Assembly: GCA_016710015.1 (NCBI GenBank)
Contig: JADJLR010000001.1
Coordinates: 964,501-1,028,500, forward strand
Direction: 5' to 3'
DNA: 64,000 bases
DNA from: Flavobacteriales bacterium
Lineage (GTDB): Bacteria > Bacteroidota > Bacteroidia > Flavobacteriales_F > PHOS-HE28
Shown here one piece after another: positions 24,573 to 33,971 of the stretch. The notes beneath the pieces were generated by a model that was not told the origin of the DNA, did not search any database, and was given only the letters and a program-made list of their open reading frames with translations. The position numbers and the translations under genes were made by a program. How positions within the stretch are numbered: position 1 is the stretch's first letter; the number at the start of each line of letters is the position of its first letter.

Positions 24573-25772
24573 ATGCGAACGATCCACTTCACGCTACTCT
24601 GTGCTTGGGGTACCGTAGGTGCACAGTGGTCCCAGCTTCCCGACTTCCCGGGTACGCCACGGGACGACGCGGCCGCCTTCACGGTAGCGGGCAAGATCTA
24701 TGTTGGCACGGGGCGCGAGGTGGGCTTCGGATACACCAACGATTGGTTCTGCTTCGACCCTGCTGTGGAGAGTTGGTCGGCGATCTCGTCGATGCCTGCG
24801 AGTGGGCGACAATACTGTAGCACGTTCACGATAGCCGATACGGGATTCGTTTTCGGAGGTACTGGAGAGGCCGGCGCGAACAGTGAATTGTGGGCCTATC
24901 ATCCGGAAACGGATCAGTGGGTACAGAAAGCATCGCTTCCAGATGAAGCCCGATATGCCTGCGTGTCCACCTGGATCTACTATCAGGATGCGCTTGTTGC
25001 AACGGGCATGTTGGCAAGCGGTGTGCCCACGAACGAGGCGTGGAAATACAGATCGTTCGATGATACGTGGGAGCCCTTATCACCTGTTCCAGGGCCTGCG
25101 AGACATCGCGCTGCGTGCTTCGAATCCGGTGGTGGTATGGCCATCCTAGGGGGAGCGGACAGTGCGTTCAATGCCCTCAACGATGCGTGGTGGTACCCCG
25201 GCTTTTTCGAGACCGGCGAATGGTATGCGAGCGATGACCTACCTGCCCCGCGATACGGCGCGGATGCCAGTGGGAACAGCGTGTATGTGCTGACCTGCGG
25301 TGCTTCCGACGGAACGGTATTCCACGCGGAAACGTGGAAACAACTGAACGGTTGGGAAGCGGTTGCTCCATTCGAAGGAGGTACGCGCAGAGGTGGAGTG
25401 GGCACCGGGATACTGGGTCCCCAGAGTTGGGCAAGTGCATTCTACTATGGCCTCGGACTTGATGGGACGTTTGCGCGACGGAACGATTGGTGGCGATTAG
25501 ACGTTCCTGTTGGGGTCGATGAAGCAGAACCAGAGAGCACGTTCTCCATCTTCCCGATCCCAGCGAACGACGTGATCACGGTTCAATTGTATCCTACGGC
25601 AGGCGCCTCGGAACTGATCGTTACGACGATGGATGGGCGCACCGTTCTTCGGGACCGTATTTCGGCCACGCACACTTTACTCGACCTTTCAATGATGGCC
25701 AACGGATCTTACCTGCTCACTGTGAGCACCGAGACTGGATCGGCCACACAACACTTCGTTGTTCAACGTTGA
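24573..25772 (+). CDS. secreted kelch-repeat protein with T9SS sorting domain
   Basis: A 399-residue protein. The ATG at 24573 gives a signal peptide (TIHFTLLCAWGTVGAQ). Kelch-type beta-propeller blades follow, each with a GGTGE/GG turn and a W-containing strand (AGKIYVGTGREVGFG, DTGFVFGGTGEAG, GGGMAILGGADSAF). The C-terminal 75 residues (STFSIFPIPANDVITVQLYP, ending GSYLLTVSTETGSATQHFVV) are a type A T9SS sorting domain. It is probably a surface-attached or released binding protein; no enzyme motif is seen. Confidence 0.8.
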   Translation: MRTIHFTLLCAWGTVGAQWSQLPDFPGTPRDDAAAFTVAGKIYVGTGREVGFGYTNDWFCFDPAVESWSAISSMPASGRQYCSTFTIADTGFVFGGTGEAGANSELWAYHPETDQWVQKASLPDEARYACVSTWIYYQDALVATGMLASGVPTNEAWKYRSFDDTWEPLSPVPGPARHRAACFESGGGMAILGGADSAFNALNDAWWYPGFFETGEWYASDDLPAPRYGADASGNSVYVLTCGASDGTVFHAETWKQLNGWEAVAPFEGGTRRGGVGTGILGPQSWASAFYYGLGLDGTFARRNDWWRLDVPVGVDEAEPESTFSIFPIPANDVITVQLYPTAGASELIVTTMDGRTVLRDRISATHTLLDLSMMANGSYLLTVSTETGSATQHFVVQR

Positions 25773-25778
25773 TCCAAC

Positions 25779-26420
25779 ATGCATTTCCTTTCCCCAGACC
25801 TTAACGCCTACGCCGAAAGCCATACCGCGCAAGAACCCGACATCCTCCGGGAACTCGCGGAAGAGACCCGGGCGAACATCGAGTTGCCCAATATGCTCAG
25901 CGGGCATCTACAAGGTCGGTTCTTGAGCATGATCAGCAAGCTCATGGTACCGAACTTGGTTTTGGAGATCGGCACCTACACGGGTTACTCCGCGCTTTGC
26001 TTGGCCGAGGGAATGGCAGCGGATGGGGTGTTGCATACCATCGACATCAATATACGGTTGGCCTCCATGGTGGATCGGTACGTCAAGAAAGCCGGGCTCC
26101 AAGACCGCATCCATCAACACCTCGCTGCGGCCACCGACGTGATACCGCAGATCAAAGGCACCTTCGACCTGGTCTTCATCGATGCGGACAAACCGAACTA
26201 TTCGAATTACTTCGACCTGGTGATCGACCGTGTTCGCTCTGGTGGTTTGATCATTGCAGACAACGTATTGTGGAGCGGCAAAGTGCTGGCACCCGAGGCC
26301 GATCAGGACAGCGAAACGCGCGGACTCGTGGCCTATACCTGCAAAGTGAAGAGCGATGCACGAGTAGAAAATCTCTTGCTTCCGGTGCGTGACGGGTTGC
26401 TTGTGAGCCGCAGGAAGTGA
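25779..26420 (+). CDS. class I SAM-dependent O-methyltransferase
   Basis: A 213-residue methyltransferase of the caffeoyl-CoA/catechol O-methyltransferase family. The SAM motif VLEIGTYTGYSALCLAEGM is near residues 67-85, HTIDIN at about 93, and the metal-site region VFIDADKPNYSNYFD near 137 with DNVLWSGKV at about 166. The usual 210-220 residue length is met. The acceptor is unknown. A GTG overlaps its stop, but the next gene more likely starts at 26468. Confidence 0.87.
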   Translation: MHFLSPDLNAYAESHTAQEPDILRELAEETRANIELPNMLSGHLQGRFLSMISKLMVPNLVLEIGTYTGYSALCLAEGMAADGVLHTIDINIRLASMVDRYVKKAGLQDRIHQHLAAATDVIPQIKGTFDLVFIDADKPNYSNYFDLVIDRVRSGGLIIADNVLWSGKVLAPEADQDSETRGLVAYTCKVKSDARVENLLLPVRDGLLVSRRK

Positions 26421-26467
26421 CCACTGTCAGGAGCCTTACCTTGGAGAAGTACCAACTTCACGGGATC

Positions 26468-26863
26468 ATGGAAGCACAACTATTCTACAAGGAACTGGGT
26501 CGTTTGTTGTACGCGATAGCCGCAGCGGATGACCTTGTCCGGCCGGCAGAGGTGGAGACCTTGAAACGCATCGTCAAGGAGGAACTCGTTCCCTTGGAGG
26601 ACAGTACGGACCACTTCGGCACGGATCAGGCCTTCATCACGGAATTCGAATTCGATGTCCTGTCGGAACGCGATGCCACGGCCGATGAGGCCTTCGACTC
26701 GTTCGTTGCCTACATGGCGCGTCACCATCACGACCTGCCCGAGGAGCGCAAGCAGTTGATCTACCGCGCGGCGGACGCGGTCGCCAGCGCCTTCCACGGC
26801 GTTGGAAAGAAGGAGATCCCCTACTTGGCCAAACTGCACCATCACCTCGAGCAAACGGCCTGA
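26468..26863 (+). CDS. TerB-like helical protein
   Basis: A 131-residue, all-helical protein. ELGRLLYAIAAADDLVRPAE near the N-terminus matches the TerB pattern of an acidic AAADG-like turn between helices, and a similar acidic region precedes the C-terminal helix. TerB-like domains occur in tellurite-resistance and membrane-stress contexts; here no Ter genes are adjacent. The ATG at 26468 is preferred over a GTG at 26417 that overlaps the methyltransferase stop. Confidence 0.5.
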   Translation: MEAQLFYKELGRLLYAIAAADDLVRPAEVETLKRIVKEELVPLEDSTDHFGTDQAFITEFEFDVLSERDATADEAFDSFVAYMARHHHDLPEERKQLIYRAADAVASAFHGVGKKEIPYLAKLHHHLEQTA

Positions 26864-26905
26864 GCATTCTTCGTCGCGCTATCTTGGGCCGTTGCATTTG
26901 GCCCG

Positions 26906-27922
26906 ATGATCGACCTACGTTCCGACACCGTTACCCGACCCACTTCTGCCATGCGAGCGGCCATGATGGCGGCCGAGGTGGGTGATGATGTCTTTGGGGA
27001 GGACCCCACGGTGAATGCCTTGGAGGAACGGATCGCCCGGCTGTTCGGACATGAGGCAGGCATGTTCTGCCCAAGCGGTACCATGGCGAACCAGATCGCG
27101 GTGAACATCCACACGCGTCCGGGTGATGAGGTGATCTGCGATGAAGGCGCACACATCTATCGGTACGAAGGTGGTGGCACCATGGTGAACAGTGGGTGCA
27201 GTGTGAAGTTCGTTCCGAGCGATCGCGGGCGGTTCACGGCCGAACGTGTTCAAGAGGCGATCAATGACGACCAACAGTGGTTGACCCGCACCCGGCTGGT
27301 GAATTTTGAGAACACCTGCAACCGTGGCGGTGGTGCTGTATGGGATATTGCCGAAGTGGATCGGATCAAAGCGATCTGCAAAACCAATGGCCTGGCATTG
27401 CACATGGATGGCGCACGCATCTTCAACGCCATGGCCGCGACCGGAGAGAGCCCTGCGGACTGGGGCGCTCGTTGCGACACCATCTCGATCTGTTTGAGCA
27501 AAGGTCTGGGAGCGCCCGTCGGGTCGGTATTGATCGGAAGCAAGGAACTGATGCGACAGGCCCGCCGCGTGCGGAAACGCTTGGGCGGCGGCATGCGCCA
27601 AGCCGGCCTCTTGGCGGCCGCGTGTCATTACGCCTTGGACCATCACGTGGATCGTTTGAAAGATGACCACCGACGTGCGGCACTACTGGAAGCCAAGCTG
27701 CTCACCCTACCCTATGTTTCCTCCGTGATGCCCGTTCGTACGAACATCGTGATCTTCACATTGGCGAATAAGCAAGCTGCCGAACCGTTCCTAGCCAAAC
27801 TCAACCACCGCGGTGTACGTGCCGTGGCTTTCGGGCCCAGCATGGTGCGAATGGTACTTCATCTGGACGTGGATGACAAGGACATCAGCCACGTTATCAC
27901 CCAACTGACCGACCTGCAATGA
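26906..27922 (+). CDS. ltaE: low-specificity L-threonine aldolase
   Basis: A 338-residue PLP enzyme of the usual length, splitting L-threonine or allo-threonine to glycine and acetaldehyde. The N-terminus MIDLRSDTVTRPT is diagnostic. The PLP-binding lysine is Lys199 in CLSKGLGAPVGS, and LHMDGARIFNA near residue 170 holds the cofactor aspartate and arginine. Its stop overlaps the next gene's start (ATGA), so three genes to 30053 are likely co-translated. Confidence 0.93.
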   Translation: MIDLRSDTVTRPTSAMRAAMMAAEVGDDVFGEDPTVNALEERIARLFGHEAGMFCPSGTMANQIAVNIHTRPGDEVICDEGAHIYRYEGGGTMVNSGCSVKFVPSDRGRFTAERVQEAINDDQQWLTRTRLVNFENTCNRGGGAVWDIAEVDRIKAICKTNGLALHMDGARIFNAMAATGESPADWGARCDTISICLSKGLGAPVGSVLIGSKELMRQARRVRKRLGGGMRQAGLLAAACHYALDHHVDRLKDDHRRAALLEAKLLTLPYVSSVMPVRTNIVIFTLANKQAAEPFLAKLNHRGVRAVAFGPSMVRMVLHLDVDDKDISHVITQLTDLQ

Positions 27923-28308
27923 GATCGCGCATCATTCCTGCACTTCTCGCCTTCCTAGCCTCTGCTGGATGTGCACCGCCGCAATACTTGCAAAAAGGTG
28001 TGCAGGATGGAGTGCAGCTCGCATACCGCTGGAACCATCCTCCGGGAAAGCCCAGCGAATTGTTATTGAAGTTGGTGAACACCACGAACCAGGACAAGTC
28101 GGTGGATCTCATCATCGACCTCAGTTACCAAGGCCTCACCGTAGAAACGATGGAGTTGGATACATGCATCCGCGCAGGCCGAACGATGAATGGCAAACTG
28201 AACGGGGTGTACTTCATTCCTACGCGACTCACCACTGAGCAAATAAAAAGTGGCGATGCGGTCGCGGAAATGACCAGGACGATCATCGCCAAGAGCATCT
28301 GTCCATGA
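27919..28308 (+). CDS. small lipoprotein, hypothetical
   Basis: A 129-residue protein with a lipobox (ALLAFLASAGC; lipid on Cys18), then a single beta-rich domain (GVQLAYRWNH, ELLLKLVNTTNQDKSVDLII). Not recognised beyond resemblance to immunoglobulin-like lipoproteins of Bacteroidota. ATGA overlaps at both ends couple it to ltaE and to the sensor kinase. A periplasmic accessory to the kinase is possible but only inferred from position. Confidence 0.6.
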   Translation: MRSRIIPALLAFLASAGCAPPQYLQKGVQDGVQLAYRWNHPPGKPSELLLKLVNTTNQDKSVDLIIDLSYQGLTVETMELDTCIRAGRTMNGKLNGVYFIPTRLTTEQIKSGDAVAEMTRTIIAKSICP

Positions 28309-30053
28309 GCAAGGTTCGATCCGGCCGTACGCTTCTCATTTCGATCGTCGGGGTTCTGGCGATCGGTGCCGGACTGCTCCTTTGGGCGATCTCGTCCATG
28401 CAAGAGCGGAAGTCGGCCTTGGGCGAAATGGCGTTGCTGCGTACGCAGCAATTGGTACAACTCCGGCTGAACGGACTCTTCAGTGAAATGGCCGAGGACA
28501 TCCGAGAAGAGGCAGCTGCGATCGAGATCTCGGACAGCACCGTCGTGTTCGACAGATGGTATCCTTTGCTGCGCACACATTGGCCGATCCTTTCCATCAA
28601 ATTGGCCAACGAGGTGGGTGACGAACTTGCATTGATCCGAGAGGACAGCACCTTCTTGGTGACCCGCACCGCAGCAGGATCGGTGGATGGGCCACCGATC
28701 CTGATGAGGTACACCGGTGGACAAAGGCTTGAAGTGACCGAAGGGCCGTGGTTGGACCATGAAGACAACGACCCACGCGAAAGGGTGTGGTTCAGCAAGG
28801 CCTTGGAGGAATCGCAGAACGAACCTTGCTGGACCTTGCGACCACCGGAAACGGACGGTGACCCGATGCTCCAAGTCTCGTATTTGATCCGCGATGAGAA
28901 CCCCGATCGACCGTATCGGGTGCTGATGTTCACGGTGGACCTCACGCGTTCCTCTTGGCTCGATTCACGGTCCGCCGCACTAACCCGGCCGGGCATACTC
29001 CTGCTCGATGATGAAGGCAGATCCTTGGGCCATGTGCGCGGGCAGGGAGATGAGCAAGTGGAAGCAGCCACGGACCTCGCTGAAAAAGCGTGGCAGACGA
29101 AGAAGACATTCGCCCCTTTCACCGTTCAGGTGGGAGACCAGCAATTCGGTTGTTCATTCATGCAATATCCACTGAACGGCCAGCAGCTGAACACCGGTGT
29201 GGTGCTGAACACGGACCGCCTGATCGACTGGTTGCTACCGGAATGGAGGGTGTTGATCGCGAGCGCCGTCTTCCTGCTCGTGCTGATCACGCTGCTGACA
29301 TGGGCCTACTTGAAGAAGCGTTCCTCCGATGAGAACCTGCGCAAACAGACCAGGCGCACGCGAACGCAGGAGGTGAAACTGGCCAAGGCATTGGGCGAAC
29401 GCGATGTGCTGAACCGCGAGGTGCATCACCGGGTGAAGAACAACCTGCAGGTGGTGAGCAGCCTTTTGAACCTACAAGCCACACGCTTGGAAGACGGTGC
29501 TGTGAAGAGCGAATTCCTGCGCGGTAAACGCAGGATCGACACCATCGCCTTGGTCCACCACAAGTTATACGGCCTTGTGGATCTACGGAACGTGGATCTG
29601 TTCCGCTTCTTCACCGATCTGGTGAAGGCACTGGCCGAAATGTACCTACCACAAAGCCGTCAGGTGAGCTTCGAGGTGAACACCGACCATACCAAGGCGG
29701 ATCAGGATACAGCGATCGAACTGGGCATCATCCTGTGCGAACTCGTGTCGAACAGTTTCCAGCATGCTTTCCCCTACGTTACGGGCGGCCATGTCGAGAT
29801 CCGTGTTAGCCCAATGGATGGAGACCTGTACAGGCTAACGGTGAAGGACAATGGAAAAGGGATCACCGACGATGCGCGTGAAGGGACAGGTAAGTTGGGC
29901 TTGGAGATCGTAGAAGCCTTGTCCGAACAATTGGACGGTTCGTTCCATGTGCAAGTGGACGGCGGTGTGTTGTTCGAAGTGCTGTTCCGCATGCGGCATC
30001 CTTCTCCCATTTTGCCGGATACGGATCGGGAAGTTGCGGGCACGGAAGAGTGA
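28305..30053 (+). CDS. sensor histidine kinase, HisKA_2 type
   Basis: A 582-residue membrane kinase. TM1 is at about residues 10-31. An extracytoplasmic sensor of about 270 residues follows, then TM2 (VLIASAVFLLVLITLLTWAY, near 312-331). The H-box EVHHRVKNNLQVVSSLLNLQ has the phospho-acceptor at about His374, and the ATPase domain has IELGIILCELVSNSFQHAF, VKDNGKGI and GKLGLEIVEALSEQLDG. HisKA_2 kinases often signal to non-classical response regulators. No regulator gene is adjacent. It ends two bases before the convergent OmpA gene. Confidence 0.9.
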   Translation: MSKVRSGRTLLISIVGVLAIGAGLLLWAISSMQERKSALGEMALLRTQQLVQLRLNGLFSEMAEDIREEAAAIEISDSTVVFDRWYPLLRTHWPILSIKLANEVGDELALIREDSTFLVTRTAAGSVDGPPILMRYTGGQRLEVTEGPWLDHEDNDPRERVWFSKALEESQNEPCWTLRPPETDGDPMLQVSYLIRDENPDRPYRVLMFTVDLTRSSWLDSRSAALTRPGILLLDDEGRSLGHVRGQGDEQVEAATDLAEKAWQTKKTFAPFTVQVGDQQFGCSFMQYPLNGQQLNTGVVLNTDRLIDWLLPEWRVLIASAVFLLVLITLLTWAYLKKRSSDENLRKQTRRTRTQEVKLAKALGERDVLNREVHHRVKNNLQVVSSLLNLQATRLEDGAVKSEFLRGKRRIDTIALVHHKLYGLVDLRNVDLFRFFTDLVKALAEMYLPQSRQVSFEVNTDHTKADQDTAIELGIILCELVSNSFQHAFPYVTGGHVEIRVSPMDGDLYRLTVKDNGKGITDDAREGTGKLGLEIVEALSEQLDGSFHVQVDGGVLFEVLFRMRHPSPILPDTDREVAGTEE

Positions 30054-30054
30054 T

Positions 30055-31401
30055 CTATCGGATCCACTCCAACTCCACCCTGCGTTCGCTGGGATCGCGG
30101 CCCGAACTGCGGCTATCGCCATAGTAGTTCACCAGCAGCCGTTCCGCTGAAATGCCGCGCTGCATCAGGTAATTGCGCACCGCATGCGCCCTCAGTTCGC
30201 TCAACAGAAGATTCTGATCAGGGTCTCCGGTGCGATCCGAATAGCCGGTCACCAGCACACGTTGGATGGATGATCGCGCAAGCTGTTCGAACACTTCGTT
30301 GAGCAGCACACGGTACTCGGCATTGAGTTGGGTGGAGTTCCGATCGAAACGGACCGTGATGTTCCGACCCACCAGATCGCTCAAGTTGGCAGATGGATTC
30401 TCCTCTTCTGGAACGTTGGACCGCACATCGCGCACTTCCAAGGTCAGCCCGGCCACGCGGTCCTCGATATCGTCCAAGCGATCACGGATGGCCCACAATT
30501 CACGGCGTTGGTCCATGCGATCGATCCGTTCATTGATCCCGTCCAATTCCACCTTCAACCACCGATCACGTTTCCGGAGTCGCGGCATTTCAACGACATC
30601 CTCAGTGACATCCTCGGAGCGCTCGGCCATGGCTTGCATCAACCGTTGACCCAAGGCCGGATCGATGCCACCACCGCCGGTATCCGCAAGTTGCAGATCC
30701 AGCGCACAGAGGTAGTTCTCCTCATCGAACACGGTGCCACACGTGGAGTTGATCCACACTTGCGAGCCCGGCTCTGCCACCGCATTCCCAAGCACGGCAA
30801 CACTTGCCAAAGGCAACAGGTCGGCGCGCAATTGCCGCTCCAATTCCTCCCGCTGGCTGCGCACGTAGAAATAGATGGCCAGGTACTTGTCTTGATCCTC
30901 TCCGGCATCCACCCCGTAGCGGGCTTGGCTCCAATCGATGTGCGTGAGTCGCGAGAGCTGCATCCGGGTGGGTTCGCTCAACTGATCGAATGCATGCGGT
31001 ACACCGAGGTCCTCCGCAGCGGAACGCACCATGGCATCGATCTCGTCCGCGAGCTGATCACTGGGCACATCGCTCACCACGCCTTGTTTGGTGAAATGAA
31101 CACGCGCATCGAGGTAGGCACCGATCCCGGCCTCCATCAACCGATCGAGCATCAACCGCAGCCGATCATCGGGAGCGGCGGTCCGCTGGATCTGGAATAC
31201 GGCACCGGCACCCGGCACACCACGCCAAACCGCTTGGAACACCGGCGTAGGACTTTCTGGATCTTCGGATGTGCCGAGCACGATCACGTTCGCACCGGCA
31301 CTTTCGCCGGTCAATTGCAGGGCCTGCGCATGGAGTGCATACGCCAAGAACAGCCCAAAACAGAGCATCAAGAACCTAGGATGTACAGGAGTGGCACGCA
31401 T
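30055..31401 (-). CDS. OmpA family protein
   Basis: A 448-residue protein with a signal peptide (MLCFGLFLAYALHAQA), an unfamiliar N-terminal domain of about 230 residues, a coiled-coil region near 280-330 (LKVELDGINERIDRMDQRRE) and a C-terminal OmpA peptidoglycan-binding domain. In the OmpA part, ITVRFDRNSTQLNAEYRVLL, VTGYSDRTGDPDQNLLLSE and the final RVELEWIR are visible, with the key Asp and Arg of the family in TGDPDQN and ERRVE. It links envelope and cell wall. Confidence 0.85.
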   Translation of the reverse strand: MRATPVHPRFLMLCFGLFLAYALHAQALQLTGESAGANVIVLGTSEDPESPTPVFQAVWRGVPGAGAVFQIQRTAAPDDRLRLMLDRLMEAGIGAYLDARVHFTKQGVVSDVPSDQLADEIDAMVRSAAEDLGVPHAFDQLSEPTRMQLSRLTHIDWSQARYGVDAGEDQDKYLAIYFYVRSQREELERQLRADLLPLASVAVLGNAVAEPGSQVWINSTCGTVFDEENYLCALDLQLADTGGGGIDPALGQRLMQAMAERSEDVTEDVVEMPRLRKRDRWLKVELDGINERIDRMDQRRELWAIRDRLDDIEDRVAGLTLEVRDVRSNVPEEENPSANLSDLVGRNITVRFDRNSTQLNAEYRVLLNEVFEQLARSSIQRVLVTGYSDRTGDPDQNLLLSELRAHAVRNYLMQRGISAERLLVNYYGDSRSSGRDPSERRVELEWIR

Positions 31402-31467
31402 TCAGGCCCCGAAACTACCGGGTCGAGGAACGCCAGTCCAGTTCGGACATGGGAAAGATCTCAACGA

Positions 31468-31884
31468 TCACGTCCGATCCCGCGCTAGAACATCGGCCAA
31501 TTGCCGCCGTTCCCGGGCCCAACGGTACGCGGCCTCGCGCATGGTGAAGACCCGAAATGGAAAGGCTGGTCGCTCCACATGTTTGAACAATTCGGCTTGC
31601 GCCAAGCCCGTGCGGTCCGTAGCGTAGAGGGCCACAGGATGTCCGTTGGAACCGCAAACCCGGCGCAGGAATGCGCGTGCATGGTCTTCCACCCAGACCT
31701 GTTCCGGATACTCCATCACTACGGGTGCGGCGCCGGAACGGTCCAGAGCGGCCACCAAACGGATGAATTCCTTCATATCCCGCATGCGCACTCGCGCCCC
31801 TTTGGCGAGCACCAAATGCAACACCCCATCGTCCTTCCACAGTTCGAAGGGTTGATCGAACACCGGCTTCTCCCACGCTTGCAT
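31468..31884 (-). CDS. STAS-like (DUF7793-type) protein
   Basis: A 138-residue cytosolic alpha/beta protein. I chose the ATG at 31884 (MQAWEKPVFDQPFELW). The order of a strand giving KDDGVLHLVLAKGARVRMRD, a helix KEFIRLVAAL, a strand PVVMEYPEQ, and a later FTMREAAYRWARE matches small STAS/SpoIIAA-like proteins common in Bacteroidota, grouped as DUF7793 as far as I recall. Function unknown. It follows the pafA-like gene on the same strand. Confidence 0.6.
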   Translation of the reverse strand: MQAWEKPVFDQPFELWKDDGVLHLVLAKGARVRMRDMKEFIRLVAALDRSGAAPVVMEYPEQVWVEDHARAFLRRVCGSNGHPVALYATDRTGLAQAELFKHVERPAFPFRVFTMREAAYRWARERRQLADVLARDRT

Positions 31885-31959
31885 GCCGAAACCTACGCAG
31901 CAAGTGCCCAAAACGCACGGCATCGGACCGATCGGATCTTAACAATGATCGTGGAAAAG

Positions 31960-33606
31960 TCAGCGGAGCACCTCCGGGACAGGGTCGCCAACGGCCGCAT
32001 CCGGTAAGGCACAACCCACGATCATGCTGATGGTGGCCGCGATATCCGACACGGTCGTACGCCGCACCACTTCGCCCGGCTTGATGCCTTGGCCGAAGAA
32101 GATCACCGGAACATGGGTATCGTAATTCCAGCTGGTGAAATGCTCGCTGCCCTTTCCGCCGTATTCATCCACGGTGTCCATGTGGCCGGGAAGGAAGCTG
32201 TACAGGATATCGCCACAGCGGCCCGCCATGTAGCCGTTCGCCACAGCCTCTCCGAGCGACCCAAGCGCCGGACCGTGCGCCAGATCACTGGCCAACCAAG
32301 CATCAGCAACACCGGGTTGGGCTTTCACGAAGTTCCGGATCCGCACCATGTAGTCCGTGGACTTGGCACTATCGGGTAGGTAGATGTGGCCATTGATGAT
32401 GCGGTCCACGGTGTATCTGTTCGTGATCCGATCCGGGAAAAGATCCAGTTCGTTCGAATAGAGCGAGTCCAGTTTCGGTTTCCAACTTTGGGTATCCACG
32501 TAACCTGCACTGCCCTTCATGTCCTTCACGTATTGGGGCACATCCACCGCCCCGTGATCGGCGGTCAGGAATAGCGTGTAGTTGTCGGCACCGACGCGTT
32601 GGTCCAATTCGATCAAGAGGCGCTCCAATTCCTGATCCAAGTGGATGTACATATCCTCCAACTCCATGGCCCGCACACCGGTGTAGTGGCCCAATTCGTC
32701 CGTAGCCCCATAGCTGATCGCGAGCAGATCGGTGGTCACATCCGTGCCCATTTCCTCACCGATCAACGCAGCAATGGCCATGTCCGTGGTGATGGTGTTG
32801 CCCCACGGCGTGTACTTGATCAGTTCCATGCGCTTGGGATCTTCCTTCCACGTGCTCAAGTCGTAGGGGAATGTGGCCTTGGTGTTGGCGACAAAGGATC
32901 CCTCGTACGCATTGTCATCCGGTAGGGCGAGGTGATAGCGTTCCACAGGAAGCATTGGCTCCCACTTCCGGTCCAAGTATTTCGGCACCAATGCGCGTTG
33001 GTTGAATGCTTTCACCCATTTGGGCAATTCGGTCATTCCGTACCAATCGCTCGTAACGAATTCGCCGCTGGAATAGGACATCCAATACGCGGCATCGCCG
33101 GTGCGCCCGATGGGTAGCATGCTTGCGCGATCCTTCAGGGCAACGCCGATGGTCTTGCCCGCCCCATCCGTCCGCCGTTCGATCTCGTCGCCCAGCGTAG
33201 TGGCCAACAGGCGATGCGGCGAGCGGCGAAGGGAACCAGCGCCAATGGTGCGCGCGGCGGAGTCCGTCATCACATAGATCGTTCGGTGTGTGGCGCGGTC
33301 GTACGGATGATTCGCAACGATGCCATGCCGACTTGGTGTGGAACCGGTGTAGATGCTGGCGTGGCCCGGAGCGGTCTGCGTAGGCACATAGGTGTAATGC
33401 GCATTGCGCAGGAAAGCCCCTTCGTGGATCAGACGTTTGAAACCACCGTCCCCGAAATTGTCCCAATAGCGGTACAGGTAGTCCACGCGCATTTGATCCA
33501 CCACCACACCGATCACCAAGCGTGGCGGTGCTTCCCACGTACGCTGCGCAGTGGAAGTGGTGGCACACATTGCCAAGGAGAGCAGAAAGAAGGTGCGCAG
33601 GGTCAT
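31960..33606 (-). CDS. pafA: PafA-like alkaline phosphatase
   Basis: A 548-residue exported phosphatase of the alkaline-phosphatase superfamily. The ATG at 33606 gives a signal peptide (TFFLLSLAMCATTSTAQ). LVIGVVVDQMRVDYLYRYW holds the first metal aspartate, YVPTQTAPGHASIYTG the nucleophilic threonine and metal ligands, and FLTADHGAVDVP plus HVPVIFFGQGI the remaining ligands. This is the Ca-independent periplasmic phosphate monoesterase type of Bacteroidota that scavenges phosphate. Its start overlaps the crcB stop by four bases. No other phosphate-regulon gene is adjacent. Confidence 0.87.
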   Translation of the reverse strand: MTLRTFFLLSLAMCATTSTAQRTWEAPPRLVIGVVVDQMRVDYLYRYWDNFGDGGFKRLIHEGAFLRNAHYTYVPTQTAPGHASIYTGSTPSRHGIVANHPYDRATHRTIYVMTDSAARTIGAGSLRRSPHRLLATTLGDEIERRTDGAGKTIGVALKDRASMLPIGRTGDAAYWMSYSSGEFVTSDWYGMTELPKWVKAFNQRALVPKYLDRKWEPMLPVERYHLALPDDNAYEGSFVANTKATFPYDLSTWKEDPKRMELIKYTPWGNTITTDMAIAALIGEEMGTDVTTDLLAISYGATDELGHYTGVRAMELEDMYIHLDQELERLLIELDQRVGADNYTLFLTADHGAVDVPQYVKDMKGSAGYVDTQSWKPKLDSLYSNELDLFPDRITNRYTVDRIINGHIYLPDSAKSTDYMVRIRNFVKAQPGVADAWLASDLAHGPALGSLGEAVANGYMAGRCGDILYSFLPGHMDTVDEYGGKGSEHFTSWNYDTHVPVIFFGQGIKPGEVVRRTTVSDIAATISMIVGCALPDAAVGDPVPEVLR

Positions 33607-33971
33607 GGTGTGCGAGCGAAGAAATAGAAGAGCATGATCCCCAGCGTTACGGTAAGGAGCACATTGATCATCGCGAAGCCGAAAAGCCCGTTGCGGATCA
33701 ACAGGTAGTTCTCGTAACTGAAGGTGCTCATGGTGCTGAATCCTCCGCACAGCCCGATCGCCAGCAAGGCCTGCCAGGTCCCCTTGCCCGTATGCAGCAC
33801 ATTGAAACGCATGATCAACCACGCGAGCAAGGCCGTGGCAAGGAGGTTACTCGCTAGGGTGGCCCATGGGAAGAGGGGCTTGGTCTGCACCAGCAACAGA
33901 ACACGGGAGACCGCGAAGCGCAGCACACTGCCAACGCCACCGCCGATGAAGATCGCTAACCAAGCATTCAT
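33603..33971 (-). CDS. crcB: fluoride efflux channel CrcB/Fluc
   Basis: A 122-residue membrane protein with four transmembrane segments and the family motifs GGGVGSVLRF near residue 10 and GLCGGFSTMSTFSYE near 72-86, which line the fluoride path. It works as an antiparallel dimer in the inner membrane. The ATG at 33971 overlaps the PAP2 stop, and its stop overlaps the pafA start, so PAP2-crcB-pafA are translationally coupled. No fluoride riboswitch is visible upstream because there is no leader. Confidence 0.92.
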   Translation of the reverse strand: MNAWLAIFIGGGVGSVLRFAVSRVLLLVQTKPLFPWATLASNLLATALLAWLIMRFNVLHTGKGTWQALLAIGLCGGFSTMSTFSYENYLLIRNGLFGFAMINVLLTVTLGIMLFYFFARTP